Notes under the pieces: model-generated
Database searches by the model: none
What the model saw: the letters and a program-made list of their open reading frames with translations, nothing else
Told to the model about the DNA's origin: nothing
Shown here: piece by piece, positions 31,107 to 41,934 of the stretch
Layout: each line of letters starts with the position of its first letter
How positions within the stretch are numbered: position 1 is the stretch's first letter
Program-made: the position numbers and the translations under genes
Assembly (NCBI GenBank): GCA_949318235.1
Contig: OX439135.1
Span: forward strand, 20,993,395-21,057,394
Source: Ecdyonurus torrentis
Lineage: Eukaryota; Arthropoda; Insecta; Ephemeroptera; Heptageniidae
Length of the DNA stretch: 64,000 nt
Direction of reading: 5' to 3'

Positions 31107-34073
31107 CTATTTATTTACCTTACTAGAACTTGCTATACAAAAGTCACTAAGTCCTAATTCAAATTCTAAATGTTCAGCCATATGTTCTTCTTTCCACCAA
31201 TCAAATTTACATCTTCTACTACAAAAGAAATTTCTATCAGGATATTTTTGTTCAATACATTTTTCACAAACTAAAAATGATTTACCTGAACTCATTTCAA
31301 GTTTTTTACATTTTCTACATACTTTCATAATTCCATCAGGTGAACCAAATATTGGTAAAATTGTCTCAATTTGTGTAAGTTCACCTTTTAAGAATAACAT
31401 AACGATATTCATCACTTCTGGGTTATGATATATATATGGTAATAACTGTAATGTTATAGGAGGAATTCCATGGGTTTCTTTGAATTCTTTTAGTAATTTA
31501 TAGAAACCATGTAGAATACCCATACAGTCTTTTACCCACTTTTTGTCTACCTTATTATGCAAGGAATTACTAGCTTGTAATTCTGATGAACTAATTGCAT
31601 TTTTACGATGATTCATTATAGCACAGAAAATAGAATGACAAGTACTTCTAAATGTAATTTCTATACTTTTAATTGTTTCTGCAGGCATTTTTTTATGTGT
31701 TTTATATACATCTGGTAACATATCATATATACAAGATAAATCTAATAATGCTATACTAGTAAAATATAGTTCATTTAATTTAGGATAATGTGAGAAACAA
31801 TCTTCAGATATTTTAACTTCAGGAACTTTAAATGATTGTTTAAATGTAAAATTAAAATTATACATAAATACATATACAAATTTAGACCATTGTGATAATG
31901 TAAATAATATACAATTATATGTTTTTAATTTATCTAGTATAAAATTATCTTGCCAATTTCTAGTACGTCTTAATGCATATACCAATTTAACTTCCATTCC
32001 ATTATTTTCAACTTTCGTAGTGGCATAACTACATATTTGTTTTGTAGCTTCACACAGTCCTTTACATATCTTTATATAATTCAATGTTTCTTGTAAATTT
32101 ACACCTTTGATTGATACGTCTGTATTTGATTCTTTCATTCTAGCGAGATTTTGTGGAGTATTACGAGACACATATAATAGTTGGTATAACTGTATTAATT
32201 CTTGTATTGTTTGAAAATATATTATATTATTTTCATTTTTTGTATATTCAATTGCAAATATATATATAACTGATGGTAATATATAATGTACTACATTTAC
32301 ATGATCAAAATATAATTCCATTGGTATTGCAGTTTCTAAATTTTCTTTTGCATAATTAAATATAATTTGTCCTATTTTATTAATTGATTCATTAATATAA
32401 TTTTCAATATCATCACTACATTTAATTAATGATAATTTATTTGTTGTATCAATTGATTCTCTCCATTTTTTTGGAAATCTTAACCAAAATGCATCACGTT
32501 TTTGTTTTTTAATTCGTGTATTTATTTTTTTAATTATAATTTGTGATTGTTCAATAGTTTTTGTTGGTTTAACACTTTGATTACAATTTAATGTAGTTTT
32601 TTTATTAAATATAATACTACAAGAATGTGCAAGTCTAATTATTTGTTCTCTTTCTAATATTTCTAATTGTAATCCAAGTATTTGTATAATAGCACTATCA
32701 TAAGTATGCATATCAACCAGATATCTATTAGCAGCACTATACATGAGTGCTTGTTGAATAGCTCTATGTTTAACATCTTTTTCAATACTTTTATCAAATA
32801 TTTCCACAGAACGTTTTCTATTTTCAACACTCATAAATTCTTGTTCTACTTCTTCAGCACTTAATCCAATAACTAAATTTTGATTAATAACTTTATCAAT
32901 AATAGCTTTAATTGTAAATTTCAATATTTGTGTTTCAAAATTATTATCTTTTAAATTAGACGTTATAACATCTAATAACTGACATTCATTTACTGTCATA
33001 TCTTTGATAAGTATATTTTTATCTTTACTAGTATTCATATGATGATTTATTTCAGCAGCTATTGTTTCAATTTTTTCAGGTACAATTCTAAATAATGGTG
33101 GTATAGGATCATCTAACCATGGTCTAAAATTATAAGCAAAACTACAGCAAGCAGCATCTAATACATATTTCAATTTATAAGACAAAGACTGTACACATAC
33201 TTTTACACAATCATGATCCATAAGTATTACAGACTTAATATTTGTAACACATTCCATTGCATCACCATTTGTAATATATTCTAATATAGGTAATGATGGT
33301 ATTACAACATTATCTATAATATTAATACTGTATACTCTATCAAATCTATCAGAATTTTTATCACAATAAAATGTATGTGTATTAAGTATTATAAAACCTA
33401 ATATAATTCTACTTTTTAATTGTTTAATTAGATCTAATATACTTATAATTAATGTTTTAAGATTTTCAGGTATTTTCCAATGTCTAAATTCTAATGTTTC
33501 TTTTTCTATTATTAGACATTCAGCCCATGCAGCAAGTAACCATTGATAAAATAGAGTTGCTTTCCATGGTAACTGTATCAATATACATTCATCATATAAG
33601 AAATCAATACTACTTTGACATAAATCGTCATTTGTAATGTTCATACCATCATAGAAATCTCTATGTAACATTCCTATGAAATTATCCATTTTAAGAGCAA
33701 AATTTGCTCTAGTACCCTCTGATCTTTCACAGTAATTTACTGATTCTATATAAGTTAATATTTGAAATCCTAATTCTTGATTCCAGAATAAACACCCTGT
33801 TGTAATGTTTACATATTTTTTCCATTTATCATCTTTAAATTCATCAATATAATTTTCTAAATTAAAATTATGATATTTTGAATTAAAATATGGTGGTATT
33901 GAATATTGAAGTAATAAAAATTTCTTTTCATGTTCCTCATTAATAAATGGTAATAATCCTTTATCACTTGGATTGTTTCCTACATGGGGTGTAATTAAAC
34001 TTTTTTTGAACCATGGAAATGTTGGTGGTTTATAACTATTTATATCAAATACTTTTGCTTCTTTTGCAGCCAT
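31107..34073 (-). CDS. MYND-like zinc-finger protein of unknown family (MYND1, 988 aa)
   Basis: One uninterrupted coding exon. The chosen ATG (34071-34073) has A at -3 and G at +4 and aligns with the starts of the two paralogues; an ATG seven codons upstream (34094) has a weaker context. From this ATG, the C-terminal finger uses C919, C922, C936, C939, C951, C955, H964 and H968: C-x2-C-x13-C-x2-C-x11-C-x3-C-x8-H-x3-H, MYND-like with long spacing. Full-length similarity to the genes at 47567 and 59415 includes a DDLCQSS...QLPW...QWL block at about 160-225 and a KKQKR-x2-FW-x2-FP block near 540. MYND fingers usually bind proline-rich peptides; the rest of the protein is not recognised. Function unknown. 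Confidence 0.8.
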   Translation of the reverse strand: MAAKEAKVFDINSYKPPTFPWFKKSLITPHVGNNPSDKGLLPFINEEHEKKFLLLQYSIPPYFNSKYHNFNLENYIDEFKDDKWKKYVNITTGCLFWNQELGFQILTYIESVNYCERSEGTRANFALKMDNFIGMLHRDFYDGMNITNDDLCQSSIDFLYDECILIQLPWKATLFYQWLLAAWAECLIIEKETLEFRHWKIPENLKTLIISILDLIKQLKSRIILGFIILNTHTFYCDKNSDRFDRVYSINIIDNVVIPSLPILEYITNGDAMECVTNIKSVILMDHDCVKVCVQSLSYKLKYVLDAACCSFAYNFRPWLDDPIPPLFRIVPEKIETIAAEINHHMNTSKDKNILIKDMTVNECQLLDVITSNLKDNNFETQILKFTIKAIIDKVINQNLVIGLSAEEVEQEFMSVENRKRSVEIFDKSIEKDVKHRAIQQALMYSAANRYLVDMHTYDSAIIQILGLQLEILEREQIIRLAHSCSIIFNKKTTLNCNQSVKPTKTIEQSQIIIKKINTRIKKQKRDAFWLRFPKKWRESIDTTNKLSLIKCSDDIENYINESINKIGQIIFNYAKENLETAIPMELYFDHVNVVHYILPSVIYIFAIEYTKNENNIIYFQTIQELIQLYQLLYVSRNTPQNLARMKESNTDVSIKGVNLQETLNYIKICKGLCEATKQICSYATTKVENNGMEVKLVYALRRTRNWQDNFILDKLKTYNCILFTLSQWSKFVYVFMYNFNFTFKQSFKVPEVKISEDCFSHYPKLNELYFTSIALLDLSCIYDMLPDVYKTHKKMPAETIKSIEITFRSTCHSIFCAIMNHRKNAISSSELQASNSLHNKVDKKWVKDCMGILHGFYKLLKEFKETHGIPPITLQLLPYIYHNPEVMNIVMLFLKGELTQIETILPIFGSPDGIMKVCRKCKKLEMSSGKSFLVCEKCIEQKYPDRNFFCSRRCKFDWWKEEHMAEHLEFELGLSDFCIASSSKVNK

Positions 34074-34294
34074 TTTTAAATTAATTACAATCATAAGGAC
34101 TAAAATATATCAGAAACAATTTACAAAATGTAAAAAATCATAAACTACAAGTTGGGAAATATATCACTTGAATTTTGCACATCTATATTATCTATGCAAG
34201 AAAATACTCTGGAATTCACTTTTGAAGTTCTTGAATTGAATTATTCCATATCAGTTGTTTTCTTAGAGGGAGTATTTACATAGAAGATAGACAC
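34074..34294 (-). other. Putative 5'-UTR part of MYND1 exon
   Basis: On the minus strand TTATTGTTTCAG precedes base 34294, so the leader is probably spliced, as in the other large genes here. Confidence 0.45.
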
Positions 34295-34474
34295 CTGAAA
34301 CAATAATAAGATAAAAAATATTTTAGAGTTCAAATTTATTCAAATTCAAAATATCTTTATTTCCACTCTCCTACAATCAAACATAATAAATTACATTTGT
34401 ATAAGGTTTTACATGGAATTGTCAACTTACTTAAGTATGTTACATACTAATAGACTAACAAGGGAATAACCGCC

Positions 34475-34625
34475 TCGAGGCCGACTCCGAGCAATATTGT
34501 CCATCCGCTTCAGTTTTGACCCTCTGCGCAAGCGCAGGACATCAAAATGGAAGCGGATGTGACCGGAAATCGGAAATAGCTCAAAGTCCGCCCCGAATCA
34601 ATCGTTCCCCTGTTAGCTAAAATAT
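34475..34625. repeat. Family P palindromic element
   Basis: Arms GAGGCCGACTCCGAGCAAT and GGAAATAGCTCAAAGTCCGCC; GAAGCGGATGTGACCGGAAAT matches the GAAG(T/C)GGATGTGA word of 6773-6880. Confidence 0.55.
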
Positions 34626-34666
34626 GAATGAAAAAAGAAAATAGAAAAGTTATTAATAAGAATACA

Positions 34667-34895
34667 TGATATTATATACCGGTACATTACATATCGATTT
34701 TGTTGCGAAAAAAAGGCCTATCTCGTATTTTGTCAGTGGAAGCAAAAAGCCTATCTCGTTTTTTGTCAGTGGAAGCAAAAGGCCTATCTCGAGCGTTATC
34801 TCCATAACATTCGGGAACAAAATAGGCCTTTTGCTTCCACTGACAAAAAACGAGATAGGCCTTTTTTTCGCAACAAGATCGATATATGAATTTTT
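34667..34895. mobile_element. Hairpin array family G, copy 1
   Basis: Direct units of about 32 bp built on CCTATCTCG(T)...TTTTGTCAGTGGAAGCAAAA repeat on the left. A core (GCGTTATCTCCATAACATTC GGGAAC) is followed by one inverted unit. The outer ends are ATATCGAT..TTGTTGCGAAAA and TTTTCGCAACAAGATCGATAT. The core matches 45045-45290 in inverted orientation. Confidence 0.75.
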
Positions 34896-34924
34896 AAATG
34901 TAAAATATACATATTAGGTTGTGT

Positions 34925-35085
34925 CATTATTGAAGAAGCAAACGATTTGAGGCTGACTTTAAGAAATGTTACATGTTTCTAAATACTGTACAATGTTGTG
35001 GAATGATAAAACAGAAGCCAATGTGAGCGAAATTGCATAAAGTCAGTCTTTAAAACAACTGCTTATAAGTCAATGTCTGCTCTGA
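34925..35085. repeat. Family P palindromic element
   Basis: GATTTGAGGCTGACTTTAAG at the left, CATAAAGTCAGTCTTTAAAAC at the right (one mismatch class); GAAGCCAATGTGAGCGAAAT is the family word. Confidence 0.6.
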
Positions 35086-35140
35086 TGAAATAGTACAGTA
35101 CATTAGGTATACAGTATAATAAAGGATTGGTATCTATTGG

Positions 35141-36890
35141 GTGGTTTCATTCATGTTGAAGTCAACGCCATAAGTGAGTGCTAAATAACATGGGCCAGTA
35201 TGGAAAAATGACTCATTTTTGCTAGCTTAAAAATACTGTGCAAAATTTTTGAGCATTGATGCTGTTAAGAGTCCCGTGCACTGCTGTCCCTGCATAGATA
35301 GGCAACTTTTCATACTCTCATTTAAATCAATGTAATCGTATTTAGTAAATTACACGAACAGCTAGAGAGCTACAAGTTTCATTTTTGGTAACAATAATGC
35401 TTGTTAATATATCTCTGCCTTCAGAATGGGATTTTTTTATTTTCGTTCTAGTTCCGGTTTTATTCAGTTTTTGTCACCTTAAAACTCGCACGATCATTTT
35501 AGAAAAAAATCCCATTCGGAAGGCACCCTAAATATTACGAGCAGTCAAAAAATGTATTTTAAGTCTCACTTTGACAAATAATAAGAGCGTAATTTACTAA
35601 ATACGATTTATTAAAATATAATAAATTTTAAATCGCCTTGGTAGCATATCAGTACCGCAATGCACCTACTGCCCAAGGCTTAAGATTATTTTTGTTGGCA
35701 GGAAACGTCTATCTATGTTTCAATCAAAATAATATTTGTCTGTTTCTTGGAATCAGTATTTTATCATACAGTATGTAATATGTATGAACTACGGAATGCT
35801 ATTTATTATTATCATTATTTTTAGTTCGTTTATACAATGGTTGAACGGAATTGAACCTATCTGCTCTTGCCTATATTATTAAAAATTTGAAATTTTTATG
35901 CAAATAATAATTGATTAGCAAAACGTTTCATTTTTATTTCTTGAATTATAATTGCAATACAAAGATTGCCTGGTTTAAAAATTGAATGCAAATATATTTG
36001 CAAGTTTGTTTTTGTTGTTGTTGTTGTTGTTGTTGTTGTTTTTTTTTTTTTTTTTTTTTTTTTTTTGCAATAAAATGTCACTTATAGTGTAATAGTAAAA
36101 TAAATGCATCCAAATATTATAAAAATAAAAAATATATTTTAAGCCATTAAATTTATATTGAACTAATTACTAAGATTTATTTATTAATTATTTTATAGTT
36201 TCTGAAAACGTTATAATATTGCAAATATTTTTAATTAGCATGTAATACAAAACATGCAATTGCAATATCAGAAAATGGAAAAAAAAAAAAAAAAAAAAAA
36301 AGTGGCAAGAATTATAAATTGCAAATAAAACACCTACTTCATTATTAATTAATCTAATTAGCAAACGTACTAAGTAATATCATAGTATAAATACTATGGT
36401 AATATTATATAAAATTCGTGTGTCTATCTATATTTCAATACTGAAGGCACACAAGTAGCTTACTCCAACTTTTTTTTTCTTGCATAAAATATAAAATACT
36501 ATGAAGCTCACAAATGAATCACTTGATATAAGAAGCGTATTTTCCAAACTTGGTCAAGAATGTCATTCAATACAATACTCCTAGATATACCTTTATCGCT
36601 TGTAATCTGTTTACTACCTTTGGTCATTTCCTTTAATAGCTTCAGTCACTTGAATCTCTGGTCACGTGATTAAAAATTCGATATTTTCTGTGAGTGCATC
36701 GGACTCTTAACAGGTTGAATTAGTTTTTCAAGTATGCAAGAAAAATAATAATACCCCAAAGAATTTGCTAATTTCACAAATAAAATGGCCAAAAACTATG
36801 TTTGTCCTATGCAGAGCAATGCTATTCATTGCCCAAGAAGAGCATTAAAAAGCATTCAGGATTACGTCATGCAAACACACCCCATTGTTT
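35141..36890. repeat. MITE family Q, copy 4, split by a TTAA element
   Basis: Left part 35141-35268 (TTTCATTCATGTTGAAGTCA) and right part 36707-36890 (TTTGTCCTATGCAGAGCAAT, ending CACACCCC) are contiguous in copy 1 at 288-592. Removing the insert and one TTAA restores the family order. Confidence 0.8.
35265..36710. mobile_element. TTAA-flanked non-autonomous transposon (1438 bp)
   Basis: TTAA at 35265-35268 and 36707-36710; termini GAGTCCCGTGCACTG and the complement of GAGTGCATCGGACTC (imperfect). The interior holds a smaller foldback (TCGTATTTAGTAAATTAC at 35336 against GTAATTTACTAAATACGA at 35589), (TTG)n plus T-run (36003-36066), and a poly-A at 36280-36301. No transposase frame. piggyBac or Kolobok type by target site. 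Confidence 0.75.
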
Positions 36891-36959
36891 TAAAATGAGG
36901 TTCTATATAGTCAATTTCTATCATTGGAGTAAAAGTATACCCTCATAAATCAAATAGAT

Positions 36960-37120
36960 GTCTTTTGAGCCTGTAAGGACTGATGAAGACATAACAGATA
37001 AAGAGGAAAACTCTGATGTAGTAGATTTCCTTTACTGTGTGAGTAAACAATCTATACACCTTCGCAGGTAATCTTAGCAGATAGAACAAGGTTTGAACAT
37101 TTTTTTTTACACTCATAGTA
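36960..37120. other. Possible family C interior fragment
   Basis: GCCTGTAAGGACTGATGAAG followed by ACATAAC matches the centre of the palindrome at 38530-38890 (GTCTGTAAGGACTGATGAAG). Confidence 0.4.
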
Positions 37121-37214
37121 GAGGGGCGTGTACTCTATACCATATTCATAACCCATGCACCCTCGCAGAGCTCACTTATCCCGCAGACTAGAAAAGTCAA
37201 GTAAATGACTAATT

Positions 37215-37455
37215 ACTATATATTGAATTGTTTTGGAGAAAACAACAACTTATTTTTAGGGTTACTAAGTATCCTAAGTATGCCATGTACGAAAATAGTT
37301 TTTATTTTAATATGAAAATTTTGAAATATGCCATTGAAATAAAAGACAAATTTGAACTATAGTACATAAGATTATTCAAATTTCTAAAATGAAGCCCCAG
37401 CCCCAAAGACAGAGGTATATACATTTTAAAGTCACCTGGGTCCTGGTTAACGACT
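37215..37455. repeat. Family N element, degenerate copy
   Basis: ATTATTCAAATTTCTAAAAT then AAGACAGAG and AAAGTCACC correspond to the right half of the element at 62533-62760. Confidence 0.55.
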
Positions 37456-37494
37456 GTATGTACATATAAATAACCCTAATTAGCAATAAGATTT

Positions 37495-37725
37495 GAGTGG
37501 AATGGAGGAAGACACATATAATGAAACGTCAAACTTGCGTGATATTGACATGTGCGATACAGTTTTGGTTTCTAATCAAAACTGAAACGTTTTCATCGTG
37601 GAAAGCACAAGAATTAGTAAGATATTTTATTTTTAATCATATTTTAATGGTATTTTAAAAGTGGATCCTACCAGTACATATTTTCAAGAAATGCACTGGT
37701 AGGATTTACAAAACTGTTCTATAAA

Positions 37726-37784
<59 letters not shown>

Positions 37785-38505
37785 CTTTTTTGTAAGCTTT
37801 GCAAGAAAATTATGTTAAGAAAAGTATATTTTTATAAAAAATTATCTAAAAAATTACCTAGGACAAAAATCAGACAGTTAACCAGACACTGTATTTCACC
37901 GTGATCGCGTTTTCTTTAATATTCACCTTTGTCAAAGGCAATAAAGTGCAAAGTAAAGTTTCCTAAATAGGATTTTTTTTTTCCAAGCTTCATATTATAT
38001 CTTTGAGCAAGGCAAATTTATTTTCGGTTAACACACTTTCGTCTATTGCATTAGAAACTTCCCACCAAAAAAAAAAAAAAAAAAAAAAAAAAATCCTATA
38101 TAAGAAAATTTATTTCGCATTTTATTGCCTTTGACAAAGGGTAAATATCATTGGAAACAGGCGATCACAGGCTGAAATACAGTTTATTGAGTTTATTCTG
38201 CTAAGAAAATTTTCAAATAAACTTTTAATAAAAATACCAAATTTTTAACACTTAAATTTCATAAAACTTAGAAAATAAATGCATTTTTATACGAATTTAG
38301 AACGCAGTTTTGTGAATCCTACCTGTATTTTTTTTTCCGATAAAAATACAATTTAAAAGTGCTATAAAATAAAATATCTTACTAATTCTTGTGTTTTCTA
38401 CGGTGAAAATGTTTTAGTTATGATTAGAAACCAAAACTGCATCATACATGTTAATATCACGTGAGTTTGACGTTTCATTATATGTGTCTTCCTCCCGAGT
38501 GGAAT
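37495..38505. mobile_element. MULE-like giant foldback with 9-bp target duplication
   Basis: GAGTGGAAT is present at 37495-37503 and 38497-38505. Between them the termini GGAGGAAGACACATATAATG and its complement begin arms of about 430 bp. Long inverted arms plus a 9-bp duplication are typical of non-autonomous Mutator-like elements. The interior holds poly-A runs (37730-37781, 38065-38092) and no open frame. Confidence 0.75.
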
Positions 38506-38529
38506 AACAAAATAAATTGAACTATATGA

Positions 38530-38890
38530 TAAATTGAAAGAAAAGGATAGGAGAAAACCAGCAAGGGCCTTACCATAGTGAAGAGAGTCCCATAGTTCGG
38601 TGAAAATCTTGCTAGCACAGATATAAAATAACTAACACATTGGAAATATTTCGGCAATCGACAGAGGAAACTAGTTTCTCTCTGAGTCTGTAAGGACTGA
38701 TGAAGGCATAACACGCTCCATATCTCTCTTGGAGTCGATTGCCGAAATATTTCCAATGTGTTAGTTATTTTATATCTGTGCTAGCAAGATTTTCACCGAA
38801 CTATGGGACTCTCTTCACTATGGTAAGGCCCTTGCTGGTTTTCTCCTATCCTTTTCTTTCAATTTATCATACCTAACCGCGATGGTTTAT
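38530..38890. repeat. Family C palindrome, best copy (Penelope-like?)
   Basis: Near-perfect inverted arms of about 150 bp: AAAGGATAGGAGAAAACCAG, AAGGGCCTTACCATAGTGAA and CACAGATATAAAATAACTAA mirrored on the right, ending ACCTAACCGCGATGGTT. The centre has CTGATGA (38697-38703), then GGCA/TGCC and GAAA (38744-38747), recalling a hammerhead-ribozyme core as found in Penelope-like elements. That classification is tentative. Confidence 0.6.
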
Positions 38891-39159
38891 TTTCCTTAAT
38901 ATACATAAAATTGAACTATATGTTATTTTATTCATTAAAATAAAGAAATAATGAAGCCTGCTTATCAGAATCACATTACAATCATATAAAAGTACATATT
39001 GGGTGCATACCGGTATAAACTCTAATGTCAAATGTACATATGTATTATGTATGCATACTGTTTATGATATGTATGATGCATGCTATGCTAATACATAATA
39101 TATGTATAGGATATTTTAATTAGTTAGGAAAGGTTAAAACCATTTCGGTTTGAACTGAT

Positions 39160-39300
39160 AATCAAAGAATAAAAGGATAGGAGAAACCAACAAGCGCCTT
39201 ACCACGATGAGGTCCGCAGCTCGGTGAAAATCTTGATGGCACAGGTTACACACATTTACAATTTTACTAAGACGTTTCGAGGGTAACAGCCCTCTAGGAT
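39160..39300. repeat. Family C fragment with ribozyme-like stem
   Basis: AAAAGGATAGGAGAAACCAA through TCGGTGAAAATCTTGATGGC is family C. On the minus strand at 39271-39297 GAGGG-CTGTTA-CCCTC-GAAACG forms a stem-loop followed by GAAAC, as in hammerhead stem II, but the CUGAUGA box is damaged. Confidence 0.5.
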
Positions 39301-39406
39301 AGTTTATTTGGTTAGCAACTGAATGCTATGTACATACATATTTGAACGTCATTTCTTACAAATCTACAAGTAATCTTGTATAACTTAATTATTTATTTAT
39401 TAAACA

Positions 39407-40895
39407 CCAAGGTGTACTTATACATATTTATATACATATTTATATAGGTCTACATTTTTGCATATTGACTTAATGATAGGGTCCGAGATGGACAATGAAG
39501 TAAGTGGTACCTAGTACATAGGCCACTACATAATACACATACACATTTATCATTACACTCGTGATATTCTTTAATTTGACAGATTACATGGTGGAAACCA
39601 TGCACCGCATAACGGGTAAAAACATGCCTGTCTGTACAGTTTGGGCCTTTCCACCCATTAATATTATTAATATTAAATGCAGGGGTATTATAGAAGGCCA
39701 GGCTGATATCTTCAGTTTTACTTAGTCTATCCTTAACAAATTTAATGTAATTATCTGTTTTTAACAATTTAAATTTCACTTGTAGTTCCGTTACAAATAA
39801 CTTCTCCCCTGCTAGCTCGTAAACCAGCCTTGACGACGTAAATTTTGACAAGCAAAGTATCCGTTTTAAGTACCGAGACTTAACAGATTCTAGATTTTTG
39901 AAGTCTGTTATAGACATAAATGACCAGAAAATTTCAATGCCGTACGAAGCAACTGGAGAGATTTTCAGGTGAAACAGTTTAATAGCTGTTTCCAAAGATA
40001 ACGAATTTAGATTTGAGATAGCGAATGAAGATGACAATGCATTTCGACAGCGTTCTTTGACATGTTTAGAGAAAGATTTCCCCGTCTGTTGCATAATAAC
40101 CCCCAGATAATTAAAAGAATTTACAAACTCTATCTTTTCTCCATTACAAGTTATTACATCTGACTTTGCTAAAGGGCCACCTCTCCTGAATTTTACAATT
40201 TTTGTTTTCGTAGCATTAATTTTTAATCCGTTCAGATTAGCCCATTCAATAAGTTTGTCTAGAATTTTTTGAAGTTTTACAATATTATTACAAATAATAG
40301 CGATATCATCTGCATAGATGCTGATAAAGATATCAGGATCATTACAGATAAGGTCAACTAAAATGTCCAAGATGTCATGTGTGAGGAGGTTATATAAGAG
40401 GGGGCTACTCGGACCACCTTGTAGAACTCCGTTACTCTGCAAGATTGGGTCAGATAAAACTAAGCCATCGTTGATTATCACAAAATTGACTTCAAGCAAC
40501 AAGGCAATAGAAATTAATAATTCTTTAGGTAGTTTTCTAGTATTGATGAGCTTATGCATTAACAATTTTCTATCCACCATGTCAAATGCTTTCAAGAAAT
40601 CAATAAAAATTACATAAGCGCATGGCCTGCTGGAACTGAGACTGCTTTTAGAATATGATCATGCAAGTATCTAACAGCTTGAATTGTGGATTTCCCAGGC
40701 ATAAACCCAAACTGTACATCAGGGATTAAATTACGAGTTAAATTAAAAACTTTGTTACATGTAAGCTTATCAAACATTTTTAACATAATCAGACAGTTAG
40801 CAATACCCCTGTATGAATTTGTATCCAAAATATTACCTTTGCCTTTGTATAATACAGATATCAGCGATGTTTTCCATTTTGTAGATTCTGTAAAT
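39407..40895 (-). mobile_element. Non-LTR retrotransposon, 5'-truncated, with reverse transcriptase
   Basis: The minus strand encodes reverse-transcriptase blocks in order: KWKTS..LYKGKG (about 40870-40830), FGFMPGKST (about 40700), IDFLKAFDMVD (about 40600), QGGPSSPLLYN (about 40410) and YADDIAI (about 40300), then a thumb and a C-terminal Cys/His segment (CVCVLC...H..HC) ending at 39450. A frameshift at about 40595-40612 splits the frame. The 3' tail is TTTAATAAATAAATAATTAA-like, shared with copies at 15989, 55024 and 63449. It is a dead copy of a target-primed element in the Jockey/I-like group; the exact clade is uncertain. Confidence 0.85.
39450..40595 (-). pseudogene. Reverse transcriptase, 3' part (381 codons open)
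   Basis: Open frame from KAFDMVD to the C-terminal CVCVLC / HLLHC region, with the catalytic YADD present. The N-terminal palm blocks lie in another frame (40610-40890), so this is not a complete protein. The endonuclease domain is absent because of 5' truncation. Confidence 0.85.
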
Positions 40896-41439
40896 ATTTA
40901 TTTATTTTTTTTTTATGTGTTTTTTTCCTTGGACAAGATCTACATTACTGTATGTATAATCCTCTGATCAATTATAAACTTATTTATATTTATTTTATTT
41001 ATTTATAGAAATAATACCTTATTTAGAATACGATCTGAATATAACATTTTAATATATGTACATATACATACCAATTAATTGAGACTATATGATGCCATGA
41101 TGTTCACGCACTTTTAAGACCAGCTCGAATCAATACTCAACAGACAGAATACATATTCGAGAATATTGATCCATAGACAAGATGATGAAGTGTCAATGAA
41201 TGAGGTCTAATTTTGGAGCGATGTTACTTGCAAAATATTACATTTTTACGTCAATCTATAAATAAAAATTATCGATAAGTTTTTGAATTATTATAATGTG
41301 CTTTTAAAATATAAAAAATGTGTATACTTACAACAAAAAATCGTAATTTTTTAAGATTAATTAAATTCCAGAAGTCTTGATAATTTCACATCTGAGATTT
41401 TCGCTGGATTTTCGTTTGTCTATTTTTTATGTGCTGCCG

Positions 41440-41629
41440 GCTGCCGCTGCCATCCACTGTCGCTTTCACATATTTGGCGGGAATAAACAGCTGAGCCTAG
41501 AAAAATCCACGTAAAATCAAGACCTCTTTTTGTTTTTGATCGCACGTCGCTTGTATGCAAATGAAATTGTTAAAAGAGACTATTTACGAATTAGCAAGGA
41601 AACAGGGCTGTATCTCAAATATGAATAAG
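41440..41629 (+). promoter_or_regulatory. Candidate promoter and first exon, duplication copy A
   Basis: TTTGGCGGGAA (41473-41483, an E2F-type site) followed by an AACAGCTGA word, then a possible exon with an ATG at 41555 and 25 codons to a donor at 41629 (AATAAG/GTAAAA). The same arrangement recurs at 52470-52734, where the encoded start is similar (IYELARKQ against IYQLARSQ). It could be a coding first exon of an unrecognised gene or a 5'-UTR exon of the MYND-like gene downstream. Confidence 0.45.
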
Positions 41630-41711
41630 GTAAAAATCCCCATATGAAATGTTATTAAAATATAATTCCTGTAATGCGTTTGCTATATTTTTTATTTTCC
41701 AAACTTTCTAG

Positions 41712-41812
41712 ACTACTCGGCCATGCGGTCATATGGTGGTTCCTTGAATTGCTTGGTCATTTCTTTGTGATGCTCCTGCTGGATCTGGTGTTCGTCGTCA
41801 TATTTGTCACTG
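41712..41812 (+). other. Candidate second exon (101 bp)
   Basis: Bounded by a strong acceptor (TTTTATTTTCCAAACTTTCTAG) and donor (ACTG/GTATGT) on the plus strand, and GC-richer than its surroundings. The only open plus-strand frame is very hydrophobic; the complementary frame is charged and ends in TAG. Phase does not fit the first exon of copy A, so the coding status is unresolved. Confidence 0.3.
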
Positions 41813-41934
41813 GTATGTATACATATATGTATAACATGTTAGGACTCTCAAAATTGCATATATGATGAGTGAATATAAGTGTGCAATTATAATTAAAAAA
41901 AAAAAAAAAAGTACATACGTAATACATATACATA

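Noticed and set aside
31107..34094. Start of MYND1 at the upstream ATG (34092-34094)
   Set aside because: Weaker start context and seven residues not shared with paralogues; the ATG at 34073 aligns with both.
34690..34800. CRISPR-like direct repeats of about 32 bp (also at 45060-45190)
   Set aside because: Units are contiguous without unique spacers, lie within a hairpin element and occur in animal DNA.
34666..34917. 83-codon open frame with repeated PISFFVSGSK
   Set aside because: It follows the repeat units of the hairpin element; no independent evidence of coding.
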